A stretch of DNA of 64,000 bases from an uncultured Candidatus Melainabacteria bacterium (GTDB lineage Bacteria > Cyanobacteriota > Vampirovibrionia > Gastranaerophilales > Gastranaerophilaceae). Below the pieces are notes generated by a model. It was not told the origin of the DNA, did no database searches, and worked only from the letters and a program-made list of their open reading frames with translations. The stretch is from NCBI GenBank assembly GCA_949927415.1, contig CATLFB010000002.1, positions 62,001 through 126,000 on the forward strand. The letters are read 5' to 3'. Below are positions 51,176-60,401 of this stretch, piece after piece. The translations under genes were made by a program, and so were the position numbers. Each line of letters starts with the position of its first letter. Position 1 is the stretch's first letter.

Positions 51176-52138
51176 ATGGCAATATTAGAAGTTAACAATT
51201 TGAATTTAGGATTCAGGACAGAAAACGGCTTTCGGCAGGCTTTGTTTGACGTTAGTTTCGGGCTTGAAAAAGGAAAGACGCTTGCGCTTGTTGGCGAGAG
51301 CGGGTGCGGAAAATCAATCAGCGCATTAAGTATTTTAAGGCTTCTTCCAAAAACAGCGCAAATCAAAAACGGTCAAATATTGTTTAAACATCAGGATATT
51401 TTGACTCTTTCGGAAAAAGAAATGCACTCAATTCGCGGCGCGCAGATTGCGCTGATTCCGCAGGATCCGATGACTTCATTAAATCCGCTTTATACAATAG
51501 AAAACCAGCTTCTTGAGGTTATAAAAATTCATCAGAATCTTCAAGGCGATGAGGCCAAGAAAAAAGCGCTTGAGGCGCTTGAGATGGTACAGATTCCATG
51601 TGCTGCCGAGAGGTTGAAAGCTTATCCGCATGAGTTTTCGGGCGGAATGAAGCAGCGTGCGATTATCGCGATGGCGCTTGCCTGTCAGGCGGAAGTTTTA
51701 ATCGCGGATGAACCTACAACAGCGCTTGATGTGACTATTCAGGCGCAGATTATGAAACTTTTATCAGAAATTAAGTCGCAATTAGGTACTTCAATATTGT
51801 TAATTACGCATGATTTGGGGCTTGTGGGCGAAAATGCCGATGAGGTTGCTGTTATGTACGCCGGGCGTGTGGTTGAAAAAGCGCCGGCAAAAGAGTTTTT
51901 CGCGCATCCTAATCATCCGTATTCGCATGCTTTGTTGAATTCTATCCCCGCAAATCGCGGAAAAATTCTTGAAACAATTCAAGGTCAGCCTCCGACAATT
52001 CATCAGGATATTTCAGGCTGCAGGTTTCATCCACGGTGTAAGTGCTGTTTTGAGCCTTGCGCGGTTGATGTTCCGCCGAATTTTGTTGTCGGCGAAAGCC
52101 ACATAAGCGCATGTTTTCTGAATTCTGTAGAAAATTAG
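51176..52138 (+). CDS. Oligopeptide/dipeptide ABC transporter ATPase (OppD/DppD-like)
   Basis: The 320-residue ATPase has Walker A GESGCGKS, the Q-loop LIPQDPMTSLNPLYT, signature FSGGMKQR and Walker B LIADEPTTALD. The C-terminal oligopeptide-type extension carries a four-cysteine cluster CRFHPRCKCCFEPC, which in relatives binds an Fe-S cluster. It energises peptide or nickel uptake, but no permease or binding protein lies nearby. The ATG at 51176 is preferred: TATAAT ends seven bases before it and no ribosome binding site is present. Confidence 0.93.
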   Translation: MAILEVNNLNLGFRTENGFRQALFDVSFGLEKGKTLALVGESGCGKSISALSILRLLPKTAQIKNGQILFKHQDILTLSEKEMHSIRGAQIALIPQDPMTSLNPLYTIENQLLEVIKIHQNLQGDEAKKKALEALEMVQIPCAAERLKAYPHEFSGGMKQRAIIAMALACQAEVLIADEPTTALDVTIQAQIMKLLSEIKSQLGTSILLITHDLGLVGENADEVAVMYAGRVVEKAPAKEFFAHPNHPYSHALLNSIPANRGKILETIQGQPPTIHQDISGCRFHPRCKCCFEPCAVDVPPNFVVGESHISACFLNSVEN

Positions 52139-52209
52139 TGCGTCAGAAGAATTTCCGCGAATTTAAACCTAAAAATCAGAAATCGCACAGTCAGAATGTG
52201 CAAATTAAA

Positions 52210-52233
52210 AGGCGATTTTAAATAAAATCGCCT
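52210..52233 (-). terminator. Terminator downstream of the 52318-52668 gene
   Basis: AGGCGATTTTA / TAAAATCGCCT stem with a 2-base loop. The T run follows on the minus strand. Confidence 0.7.
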
Positions 52234-52317
52234 GAAAATGTGTGAGTAAATGCATCTTATAAGTTTACTTTAAAGAATTTGAGATAACAATCTTCGGGCA
52301 GAATTCGCCCGCAAAGA

Positions 52318-52668
52318 TTATGCCATATAATTGAAAGCTTCTTCAAGGTCAACGTATGCAATATTTGATTCCGGTGCTAATACAGCTCCATCGTATTTTT
52401 TTAGATTCGGGAATTCTGCACGCAGGTCATTAAATGCTGCAGTAAACATCTGCTGGGTCTTGCCGACTCCTGAAAATGCAATTTGACGGCCGTACAAACC
52501 TTCCGGAGTTCTTCCTAAATCAGTCAGTTCGCCGCGGTATTTTGCACCTGTTACATCAATTGTTTCTTTCGCTGTTTCTGCCGGTTTTGCCTGTCCGGCT
52601 TTTTTGTCTGTGTTGAAGTTAATATTGTTGTTGTTTAAATTTTTTCCGTAATCTCCATAAATAGTCAT
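52318..52668 (-). CDS. Lineage-specific small protein
   Basis: I do not recognise this 116-residue protein. It begins with a disordered Asn-rich stretch (GKNLNNNNINFNTDKK) like those of other proteins in this window. A compact domain follows with ELTDLGRTPEGLYGRQIAFSGVGK and TAAFNDLRAEFPNLKKYDG, ending in the acidic DLEEAFNYMA. There is no signal peptide. AAGGAGAAT precedes the ATG. It stands alone. Confidence 0.65.
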   Translation of the reverse strand: MTIYGDYGKNLNNNNINFNTDKKAGQAKPAETAKETIDVTGAKYRGELTDLGRTPEGLYGRQIAFSGVGKTQQMFTAAFNDLRAEFPNLKKYDGAVLAPESNIAYVDLEEAFNYMA

Positions 52669-53032
52669 CTCAATTCTCCTTTTCTTTTCTTTTTCTTAAT
52701 TACTCACATACTCTTAATCGGTATTCTTCTTAATAATCTTTAGTAAATTATCAAGTTTGTTTACAAATTTTTACATTTAAGTCATGGTTTTTTAATTCCT
52801 ATTAAATACTCTTAATCATCTCTTGTATATATAAAGTATTTTGTTATATACAAATTGCGTCGAAAATATATCTTTTTTGCTTTTTGTTACATTTGTTTAC
52901 AAACCGTAAATCTCTCATTTTATCAATTTATTGAAATATTTTGAATAAATTTTTCAAAATATTAGCCAGGTGGCTAATATGAATTTGATTATATTTTGGT
53001 AGGATAAATATAGAGGAATTATTAATAATAAA
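52669..53032. promoter_or_regulatory. AT-rich gap with a 22-bp operator-like palindrome
   Basis: At 52959-52980, ATATTAGCC and GGCTAATAT are perfect inverted copies around AGGT. A promoter-like TTGATT follows immediately, and the LuxR-type gene starts about 50 bases later. The site is well placed for autoregulation. The rest of the gap is AT-rich, with no frame I trust. Confidence 0.55.
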
Positions 53033-53302
53033 ATGGAGAATGAAAAAGTGACATATGAACCAATCGGTTTAACAGGAAGAGAAAGAGAAGTATTAAAGCT
53101 TATGATTGCAGGATACAGCAACACAGAAATAGCACACAGATTATCCATTGCAATTTCTACCGTCAAAGCTCATGCAAGTTCTATAATAAAAAAGTTTGGT
53201 GTAAAAAATAGAACAGAAGTAGCAAGAGAAGCTACAAAAAAGGGTTATACCGAAAATGACGATGAGAATGAGGATAATAAAGGTAAAGACGACAAAAATT
53301 AG
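53033..53302 (+). CDS. Single-domain LuxR-type regulator with acidic tail
   Basis: The 89-residue protein is a GerE/LuxR helix-turn-helix ([44 protein letters not shown]) followed by an acidic, Asn-rich tail ([14 protein letters not shown]). No receiver domain is present. It resembles the 73-residue regulator at 10036-10257. A perfect palindrome upstream is a good candidate operator. The last four bases overlap the lepA 3' end on the other strand. Confidence 0.85.
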   Translation: MENEKVTYEPIGLTGREREVLKLMIAGYSNTEIAHRLSIAISTVKAHASSIIKKFGVKNRTEVAREATKKGYTENDDENEDNKGKDDKN

Positions 53303-55101
53303 TCTTCATCAAGGCTCAAAACAGCCATAAAGGCTTCTTGAGGAACTTCAACGCGTCCGATGGATTTCATACGTTTTTTACCTTTTTTCTGCTTTTCCAA
53401 AAGTTTTCGTTTACGTGAAATATCGCCGCCGTAACACTTGTCCAAAACGTTTTTGCGCATTGCTTTAATATTTGTTCTGGCAATTACGCGGCCGCCGACT
53501 GCCGCCTGAACCGGAACTTCAAAGAGCTGGCGCGGAATTATTTCTTTTAATTTTGCAGTAAGTTTCTGGCCGATATAAAAAGCGCTGTCTTCATGGCAAA
53601 TTACAGAAAGCGCGTCTACAACCTCATTTGCAAGAAGAATATCCAGTTTAACGAGTTTTGAGCGTTTGTAGTCGCTGAATTCGTAATCCATGCTTGCATA
53701 ACCTTTTGAGCGCGACTTCAACTGGTCATAAAAATCAGTAATAACTTCAGAAAGCGGAATTTGATATTCAAGAGATGCACGTATTTTATCTATATAATGC
53801 ATGTTTACAAATATTCCGCGTTTGGCCTGCGACAATTCCATCAGCGTGCCGACGTAATCGTTCGGCGTGATTATCTGAACTCTCACATAAGGTTCTTCGA
53901 TATAATCTCTGTACTGCGCGGCAGGAAGGTTTGCGGGGTTGTCGATTTCGACCATTTCGCCGTTTGTTTTAAAAACATGATAAACAACAGAAGGCGCTGT
54001 TGTCACCAAAGACAGATTGTATTCGCGCTCAAGACGTTCCTGCGCGATTTCCATATGGAGCATTCCAAGAAATCCGCAGCGGAAACCAAACCCCAGAGCA
54101 CTTGAAGTTTCAGGTTCAAAAGTAATACTGCTGTCGTTGAGTTTAAGTTTTTCCAACGCTTCTTTAAGGTTGTGATAATCATCGTTGTCAACCGGATACA
54201 TACCGGAAAACACCATCGGGAGCGCTTCTTTGTAACCCGGAAGCGGTTCTGCGGCAGGGTTTTCAATAGTTGTAATTGTATCGCCGACAAATCTGGTTAA
54301 TTCTTTAATAGAACCGGCAAAATATCCTACATCGCCGCAAACAAGTTCATCAACCTGAACTCTCGAGGGCGTGAGATAACCGAGTTCAACAATTTCGTAT
54401 TCTTTGCCTGAGGCCATGAATTTAACTTTGTCGCCAAGTTTCATTTTCCCGTCGATTATTTTGAAAAAGCAAAGCGTGCCCAGATACTGGTCATAAGCGC
54501 TGTCAAAAACGAGTGCCCTGAGAGGCTTTTCGACTGTATCAACCGGCGGCGGCACAAGGTCAACGACAGCTTCAAGAACTTCTTCAATACCGATTCCAGC
54601 CTTTGCGCTGACAGGGATTGCAAGAGAGGCGTCGATTCCGAGAACTTCTTCTATTTCGGCCTTAACCCTTTCAACATCGGCTGACGGGAGGTCTATTTTA
54701 TTGATAACGGGAATTATTTCAAGGTTTTGTTCAATAGCGAGATAAACGTTAGCGAGCGTTTGGGCTTCAACGCCCTGCGTGGCGTCGACAATAAGAAGGG
54801 CGCCTTCGCAAGCCGCAAGGGAGCGCGAAACTTCGTAAGAGAAATCGACATGCCCGGGCGTATCAATAAGGTTGAGGATGAAATCCTTGCCGTTTTTGGC
54901 TTTATAATTCATACGCGCTGCGTTTAGTTTGATAGTAATACCGCGTTCGCGCTCGATGTCCATGCTATCGAGAAGCTGGTCTTGCATATCACGTTGCGCG
55001 ACGGTTCCCGTGAATTCAAGGAGTCTGTCGGCAAGAGTTGACTTACCGTGGTCGATGTGGGCAATAATGCAAAAATTACGTACGTTTTCTCTATATTTCA
55101 T
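53299..55101 (-). CDS. lepA: Elongation factor 4
   Basis: This ribosome-bound GTPase influences initiation and back-translocation. The 600-residue protein has the G-domain motifs [30 protein letters not shown] and [12 protein letters not shown]-like domains II, III and V follow, then the LepA-specific C-terminal domain with [28 protein letters not shown]. The promoter's -10 ends seven bases before the ATG, so the mRNA may be leaderless. A repeat block abuts its -35 element. Confidence 0.97.
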   Translation of the reverse strand: MKYRENVRNFCIIAHIDHGKSTLADRLLEFTGTVAQRDMQDQLLDSMDIERERGITIKLNAARMNYKAKNGKDFILNLIDTPGHVDFSYEVSRSLAACEGALLIVDATQGVEAQTLANVYLAIEQNLEIIPVINKIDLPSADVERVKAEIEEVLGIDASLAIPVSAKAGIGIEEVLEAVVDLVPPPVDTVEKPLRALVFDSAYDQYLGTLCFFKIIDGKMKLGDKVKFMASGKEYEIVELGYLTPSRVQVDELVCGDVGYFAGSIKELTRFVGDTITTIENPAAEPLPGYKEALPMVFSGMYPVDNDDYHNLKEALEKLKLNDSSITFEPETSSALGFGFRCGFLGMLHMEIAQERLEREYNLSLVTTAPSVVYHVFKTNGEMVEIDNPANLPAAQYRDYIEEPYVRVQIITPNDYVGTLMELSQAKRGIFVNMHYIDKIRASLEYQIPLSEVITDFYDQLKSRSKGYASMDYEFSDYKRSKLVKLDILLANEVVDALSVICHEDSAFYIGQKLTAKLKEIIPRQLFEVPVQAAVGGRVIARTNIKAMRKNVLDKCYGGDISRKRKLLEKQKKGKKRMKSIGRVEVPQEAFMAVLSLDED

Positions 55102-55108
55102 AACTTTT

Positions 55109-55136
55109 ATTATATAAGAAAAATCTCAAACATCAA
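55109..55136 (-). promoter_or_regulatory. lepA promoter, abutted by the repeat
   Basis: TTGATG (55136-55131), 16 bases, TATAAT (55114-55109), then AAAAGTT and the ATG. The repeat boundary GGTGCTACGCACGTAG starts at 55137, directly against the -35 hexamer. Confidence 0.6.
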
Positions 55137-55760
55137 GGTGCTACGCACGTAGACATATTGGAACTGAATTAGATGAAGGGCGCTTGTGAAAGAATTAGAC
55201 GAGGAAGTCCAAAATTATGACAAGGCCGCTAGGAAAGGACGAAGTTCTCTGACGGTTAATGTGAAAATGTGGTGATTTTATTCGCACGTAGACGTATTGG
55301 GGATGTCATACAGGTGCCGCTTTTAAGGGAATCAGGCACAGAAGTACAGAATTAGGAAAAGCCGCTAGGAACGAACAACATCTTCTGACGACACCTCTAA
55401 AATCTGACGAAAATCTTCGCATCCCCTCTCCTGGTAGAGGAGAGGGCGGAATTTCAACTTGAGCCCGCTTAAAGCGGTGCGAAAGTTAGAAATTCGGGTG
55501 AGGTGTGCTACGCACGTAGGAACTTTGGGTCTGGATTAGATGAAGGGCGCTTTTGCAAGAATTAGACGAGGAAGTCCAAAATTAGGACAAGGCCTCTAGG
55601 AACAGCAAATGTCTTCTGACGATTTTTGTGAAACGTGACAGTTTTTATGTACGTAGATGCATCGGAACTGTCATAGCAGAGCCGCTTTTGAAGGAATTAG
55701 GCGCTGGGAAAGGGCAATGTCTTTTGTGACGAATAATCGTAATTTGCCAACAGTAAAAAT
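55137..55760 (+). repeat. Modular repeat block 7
   Basis: The longest array: a head fragment (55137-55285), a full module A (55286-55508), and further head fragments (55508-55640 and 55650-55760). Units are separated by CTACGCACGTAG or degenerate forms such as GTACGTAGATG. It fills the lepA to Mini-III gap with no credible gene. Confidence 0.85.
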
Positions 55761-55848
55761 AGACACATAAACGCTTAAAACCAGATTAAGTAAAGAGCAT
55801 TTGTGACTATACAATGTCGCAAGAGTAAAAATCAGGAAACGCCTCAAC

Positions 55849-56208
55849 TTAATCCGTCAAACTATCCAAAATTTTAATTACTTCCTCAAATCTTTCACTG
55901 TCATTTTTGTACCACCAGCCGATTAATGTTTCAAAAGCCGTTGCCTGACGGTATTCAGTCTGATTTGAACGGCGCCCCACCGGAATGGGCAAATTCCTGC
56001 CGCGGCGCGCGATTTCTTTTTCTTCTTCTGTTAATTTTTCTTCTAATTCGCTTAAAAGATGCGCCTGAAAACTTCCTTTGACTTTTGATGTTGTGAGTTC
56101 ATGAAGCTTTCTGGCGTTATTTGTCGCGCAAACAGTCCGCTTTCTGATGTGAAGTTCCCACACAGCATCACCAAGGTATGCATAGTTACGTAAATTCATT
56201 TCTTCCAT
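55849..56208 (-). CDS. mrnC: Mini-ribonuclease III
   Basis: It is a double-strand-specific RNase lacking the dsRNA-binding domain, needed for 23S rRNA 3' maturation in relatives. The 119-residue protein has AYLGDAVWELHIRKRT (RNase III signature variant), a middle helix with VKGSFQAHLL, GRRSNQTEYRQATAFETLIGWWY and a short tail. The conserved Asp/Glu pairs (GDA and FET) are in place. ATGs at 56208 and 56199 are both possible starts. Confidence 0.92.
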   Translation of the reverse strand: MEEMNLRNYAYLGDAVWELHIRKRTVCATNNARKLHELTTSKVKGSFQAHLLSELEEKLTEEEKEIARRGRNLPIPVGRRSNQTEYRQATAFETLIGWWYKNDSERFEEVIKILDSLTD

Positions 56209-56297
56209 AAATCCAGTCTACAACAAAAAGAAACATATTGAAAAATTTTCAAATCTATGCAAAAATCGTTACATTAAACAACTTGTGGGAGAGTTTT

Positions 56298-56918
56298 ATG
56301 AACAAAAAATTTTTATACACATTTGCCGCACTAATTTTTTCTATGAATATTTGTCATGCAGATGTAATAATACCTGCAGACGGTCTTGAAACTGATGTTA
56401 TACGTATCGAAAAACCGAATCAGGCATACACTCTTTTAAACGGAATCAGAAAGGACAGAAACACTATTTACAATGTTTTGAACCTTACGCCCATACAGAT
56501 TTGCAAAACCAGAGAAATAGAAAAGGCTCGTTTTGAAGAAATTACGCCGCTTGTAGACGAACTTGTTTTAAACAGAAAAAAACTCAAAGATTTGAGGGCG
56601 CAAAACGCTTCTAAAAAAGAACTTTGCGCCGTTGAGCGGAAAATCAACGCTCTTTCTAAGCAGATTAAGCGGATAAGCGAAAAACATGACAGATGTTTTG
56701 AAAAACTTTTGAATACGCAGCAGAAGAACAAGTATGATATGATTCAGAAACTTCGCCGCGACGATTACAAAAAACTTCACAAAATAGAAAAAAACGGCAG
56801 AAAGCAATCCGAACTTCGCCCGTTTGGCTGTGATATAAATCAGGCGCAATATTTGGAAGAACTTAACGAACAGCGTTCAATAAAAAACAGGGTGAAAAAT
56901 TTTTTCAAAAGAAAATAA
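56298..56918 (+). CDS. Periplasmic LTxxQ-motif (CpxP/Spy-like) protein
   Basis: The 206-residue protein has a signal peptide (NKKFLYTFAALIFSMNICHA). It is mainly helical, with the two LTxxQ-type motifs of the CpxP/Spy family in NVLNLTPIQICKTREIEKARFEE and LLNTQQKNKYD. Relatives are periplasmic chaperones or envelope-stress sensors. It is longer than Spy, with a basic C-terminal tail. The ATG at 56298, behind GGGAGAG, is preferred over an ATG 20 codons upstream. Confidence 0.75.
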   Translation: MNKKFLYTFAALIFSMNICHADVIIPADGLETDVIRIEKPNQAYTLLNGIRKDRNTIYNVLNLTPIQICKTREIEKARFEEITPLVDELVLNRKKLKDLRAQNASKKELCAVERKINALSKQIKRISEKHDRCFEKLLNTQQKNKYDMIQKLRRDDYKKLHKIEKNGRKQSELRPFGCDINQAQYLEELNEQRSIKNRVKNFFKRK

Positions 56919-56955
56919 ACTTGTGCGCAACAGAAAAATTTGCTAAAATTCAGAC

Positions 56956-57774
56956 ATGAGCGATGTAATAGAAAGTTTAAAAGAAATCGGATTAAACTCT
57001 TATGAGGCGAAGGTTTATGTTGCGCTTTTGAAGAAATACCCTTCAACGGGTTATGAAATCAGCAAGCTTGCAGACATACCGCAATCGCGTGCATACGATA
57101 CATTAAAGGCGTTAGAGAATGCGCAGATTGTCATGAGTTCAAACACAAAACCGGTAACATACACACCTATAAGGCCGAAAGAACTTACAAAACGTTACAA
57201 GCGGAAAATTACATCGACGCTTGATTATCTTGAGAAAAAGCTTCCGAATGTAAAAGAGGATTACACGGAGCCGATTTTGACGGTAAGCGGAAGCGACGAG
57301 ATTAGAGAGAAAGTAATTGAGATAATCAAACATGCCAAAAAGGAACTATATTTAGAGATTTGGTCACAGGATTTCAAATACATAGAAAACGCTTTATTGA
57401 ACGGATACAACAGGGGATTGGACATCAAGATTGTTGGGTATGACAATTTTGATTGTATGTTTGGGACAGTTTTCAAGCATTCGGGAGCGCGTGAAATTGA
57501 GCATTCAATAGGCGCGCGAATGATTTTTGCGGCGGCCGATAATAGTGAGGGGCTTTTTGGCAAAGTTGAATCTAAAAAGCACGACAATGTAACTTGTATT
57601 TGGACGAAGAATGAGGACATTGTTTTTCTGATAAAGGAATTCATAGTTCATGACATGTATTTGATAGACATAGAAGAGCAATTCCCCGAGCAGCTGCGCT
57701 ACTTCTACGGAAAGGGCTGGAAGCGTCTCAAAGACAAAGTTTTAGGTTTCAACCCCTCCCTAAAAATCCACTAG
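56956..57774 (+). CDS. TrmB-family transcriptional regulator
   Basis: The 272-residue protein has an N-terminal winged helix (LGLNSYEAKVYVALLKK-type start, then YEISKLADIPQSRAYDTLKALENAQIV, about 10-62) and a coiled-coil dimerisation segment (80-100). The TrmB C-terminal ligand domain follows, with a PLD-like fold (ELYLEIWSQDFKYIENAL, IVGYDNFDC). Such regulators in archaea and some bacteria sense sugars. TAAAAT lies six bases before the ATG, with no ribosome binding site. The next DNA is repeat block 8. Confidence 0.9.
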   Translation: MSDVIESLKEIGLNSYEAKVYVALLKKYPSTGYEISKLADIPQSRAYDTLKALENAQIVMSSNTKPVTYTPIRPKELTKRYKRKITSTLDYLEKKLPNVKEDYTEPILTVSGSDEIREKVIEIIKHAKKELYLEIWSQDFKYIENALLNGYNRGLDIKIVGYDNFDCMFGTVFKHSGAREIEHSIGARMIFAAADNSEGLFGKVESKKHDNVTCIWTKNEDIVFLIKEFIVHDMYLIDIEEQFPEQLRYFYGKGWKRLKDKVLGFNPSLKIH

Positions 57775-58510
57775 CACACGAAGTGTGCTCTTACACACTG
57801 GGGCTGTCATATAGGTGCCGCTTTTGAAAGAATTAGATGCTGGATGTTCAGGATTAGGACAAAGGCGCTCGGAACGACCAACGTCTTCTGACGATTCCTA
57901 CAAACTCCGACGACAATCGTCGCTTCACCTCTCCTGGTAGAAGAGAGGGTGGAATTTCAACTTAAGCCCGCGTTTTATGGAGCGAAAGTTAGGTGCTACG
58001 CACGTAGATGGATTTTCGGTAGGGCGAAAGGAGCGTGAGCGACTGGAACCCGTAAGAGCAAACAATTCAACGGAGCGGCTTAAAGCTGTGAGGCTTTAAA
58101 TAGCGGAGTGCTTGAATTGTGCGCACCCGAATAATCCAGACATATTGGAACTGTCATACAGGAGTCGCTTTTGCAAGGATAAGGCGCTGGATGTTCAGGA
58201 TTAGGACAAAGGCGCTGGGAGCGGCCGATGTCTTCTGACGATTCCTACAAAATCCGAAGACAATCGTCGCATCCCCTCTCCTGGTAGAGGAGAGGGTAGA
58301 ATTTCTACTTGAGACCGCTTGTGGCGGTGCGAAAGTTAGAAATTCGGGTGAGGTACTATACGGTACTACGTATGTAAAAACTTTGGGTCTGGATTAGATG
58401 AAGGGCGCTTTTGCAAGAATTAGGCGCTGGACATTCAGGATTAGGATATGGACGCAGGGAAATGGCAACGTCTACTGATTCTGTATCATCAAGAGGCAAA
58501 ACCTATCAGT
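57775..58510 (+). repeat. Modular repeat block 8
   Basis: It starts with the hairpin GCACACGAAGTGTGC beside the trmB stop. It then holds a full module A (57790-57996), a compact module B (58009-58140), a second full module A (58138-58353) and a head fragment (58354-58510). This is the clearest place to see both modules side by side. Confidence 0.88.
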
Positions 58511-58559
58511 TATTTATTTTATAAACTACTATTAATTAAGCTAAGCCGCAAAGCTTTAT

Positions 58560-59396
58560 CTACAAAAGTTTTGCAGAGATTACTCTTTCGATTCCGGCCA
58601 AATCTTTTATAATCTCGATTTCGCCAAAACCGGATTTTGCAAGGAAATTTTTAACATCTTCCGCCTGCCCGATTCCAAGTTCATAAAGCAGATAGCCGCC
58701 TTTGTTTAAAACTTTCGGCGCTTCTGATGTTATTTTTTCATAAAATTCCAAACCTTTTTCATCTTTTGTATATAACGCTATTTCAGGGTCAAATGTAACT
58801 TCTTTTTGGATGTTTTCTTTTTCAAAAGGCGGAATGTAAGGCGGATTAGAAATAATTATATCAAAGCTTTCGCCGGGTTTCACGTTTGAAAAAACGTCTG
58901 ACTTTCTAAAAATAGCTTTGTTAAAAAGATTCAGCCTTGAGGCGTTGTCGAGTGCGGTATTCAAAGCATCGGTTGAAATATCAAGCCCGATTATCTGCGC
59001 ATCCGTGTATTTTGCAATCATGCAGGCAATACATCCCGAACCTGTTCCGACATCAAGCGCTTTTTTGAAGTTATTTTTGTTTATAAGTTCAATTGCAGAG
59101 CGCACGAGTATTTCGGTTTCGTCGCGCGGGATAAGAACCGACGGATTGACGATGAACTTTTCGCCCATAAAGTCGGCAAAGCCGATTATATGCTGAATAG
59201 GACGGCGCGTGCGTGCGCGAAGTTCAGCTTTTTCTTTGACTGTTTCAAGCTTTTCGGGAGAAAGTTTTTTGCCCATTATAATATCTTTCACGCCAAAATT
59301 TGCGAAATGTTCTATCAAAAGTTTCACTTCCGCGTTTGCTTCGTTTGGCTCAATGCCGGCATCTGTCAATATTTTCACTATTTCATGTATTGTCAT
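58560..59396 (-). CDS. prmC: Release factor glutamine methyltransferase
   Basis: It methylates the glutamine of the GGQ motif in peptide-chain release factors, using SAM. The 278-residue protein has a helical N-terminal domain, the SAM site KALDVGTGSGCIACMIAKY near residue 113, and the substrate motif IISNPPYIP near 185. The ATG is one base after the stop of the upstream DUF3137 gene, so the two are coupled. It is the last of a four-gene leftward operon. Confidence 0.95.
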   Translation of the reverse strand: MTIHEIVKILTDAGIEPNEANAEVKLLIEHFANFGVKDIIMGKKLSPEKLETVKEKAELRARTRRPIQHIIGFADFMGEKFIVNPSVLIPRDETEILVRSAIELINKNNFKKALDVGTGSGCIACMIAKYTDAQIIGLDISTDALNTALDNASRLNLFNKAIFRKSDVFSNVKPGESFDIIISNPPYIPPFEKENIQKEVTFDPEIALYTKDEKGLEFYEKITSEAPKVLNKGGYLLYELGIGQAEDVKNFLAKSGFGEIEIIKDLAGIERVISAKLL

Positions 59397-59397
59397 A

Positions 59398-60348
59398 TTA
59401 AAGTCCTATATTCTGGTTGAGTTTAAGTTCGTCGATTATTTCCAATATCGCAGTGAATTCATTCAAAAGTATTGTGAATTGCTTTGTGTCGCTCACTGGC
59501 TTTGACAAATCAGCAAGTTTAAAAAGGTCTTTGCTGATTGAAATTGCAAGGATTAATTTGTTGTTTTGAAAAGATGCCTGAATTGACTTTCCGCCAAACG
59601 CTCTTTTGAGATTTTTAAATCTTTCCATAAAGGATGTTGTCAAAAGATATCTTGATTCGATTTGGTCGTTGGCGTCTACGAAATATTCTTTGGAAAATTC
59701 CGGATCTTCAAGTTTGATTTCCTGATAAGTTTTGCTGTTCAAAAGTCCGCGTTTTCTGATGATTGTGTGACCCATAAACTGTTTTTTTACATCAATTTCG
59801 ACAATTACCCCTTTGAACTCGGTATGAGTTGTTGTACGGCCTTTAGAATCGCGTGTTGTGTATGTAAGTTCGGTTTCATTTATATTTACACCAAGCCCTT
59901 TATAAGTTCCGTAGAAATTGTCATCGTCGGATTTGCGCTCAAACCTTGGAAACAAAGTTGTTTGTTTTATCGTGTAATAATCTATAACACCTTCGTTTGT
60001 CCAGGTGAAATCGCCGAAAGCTTTCATCAGATGCGGCATTATGTGTTCTTTAAGTTTGGTTTCAAAATTTTTGGCAACCAGACCGCTAATTACAAACCCT
60101 AAAATACAAACAAAGAAAATCCCGATAAATACAAATGTATTTGCGCTCAATTTTTCACCAATATCCGGTGCAAAGAAAATCAAGACTAACAGAATTGCAC
60201 ATATTATTCCGACAGAATTCGCAATTTGAGATTTTAATCTTGCTTTTTTCCTGTATCTTTCAAACGGAGCGAGGCGCGGCAAAACCGATTGGTGAAAAAC
60301 ATGCGAGTAATTTGCTTTAAAATCCTGTATACTGTTAAATTCCATCAT
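59398..60348 (-). CDS. DUF3137-family membrane protein
   Basis: From the ATG at 60348 (AGGAG upstream; an ATG at 60345 is equally possible) the protein has 316 residues. Two close hydrophobic segments lie near residues 45-65 and 70-93. Then comes a soluble beta-rich domain with LGVNINETELTYTTRDSKGRTTTHTEFKGVIVEIDVKK and IIRKRGLLNSKTYQEIKLEDPEFSKEYFVDANDQIESRYLLTTSFMERF, typical of the DUF3137 family. Function is unknown. It lies between the 169-residue gene and prmC. Confidence 0.75.
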   Translation of the reverse strand: MMEFNSIQDFKANYSHVFHQSVLPRLAPFERYRKKARLKSQIANSVGIICAILLVLIFFAPDIGEKLSANTFVFIGIFFVCILGFVISGLVAKNFETKLKEHIMPHLMKAFGDFTWTNEGVIDYYTIKQTTLFPRFERKSDDDNFYGTYKGLGVNINETELTYTTRDSKGRTTTHTEFKGVIVEIDVKKQFMGHTIIRKRGLLNSKTYQEIKLEDPEFSKEYFVDANDQIESRYLLTTSFMERFKNLKRAFGGKSIQASFQNNKLILAISISKDLFKLADLSKPVSDTKQFTILLNEFTAILEIIDELKLNQNIGL

Positions 60349-60401
60349 TTCTCTCCTTATAATGCCAGTTTTATATAAATCTTTCAAAGTCTTTAATCTG
60401 G

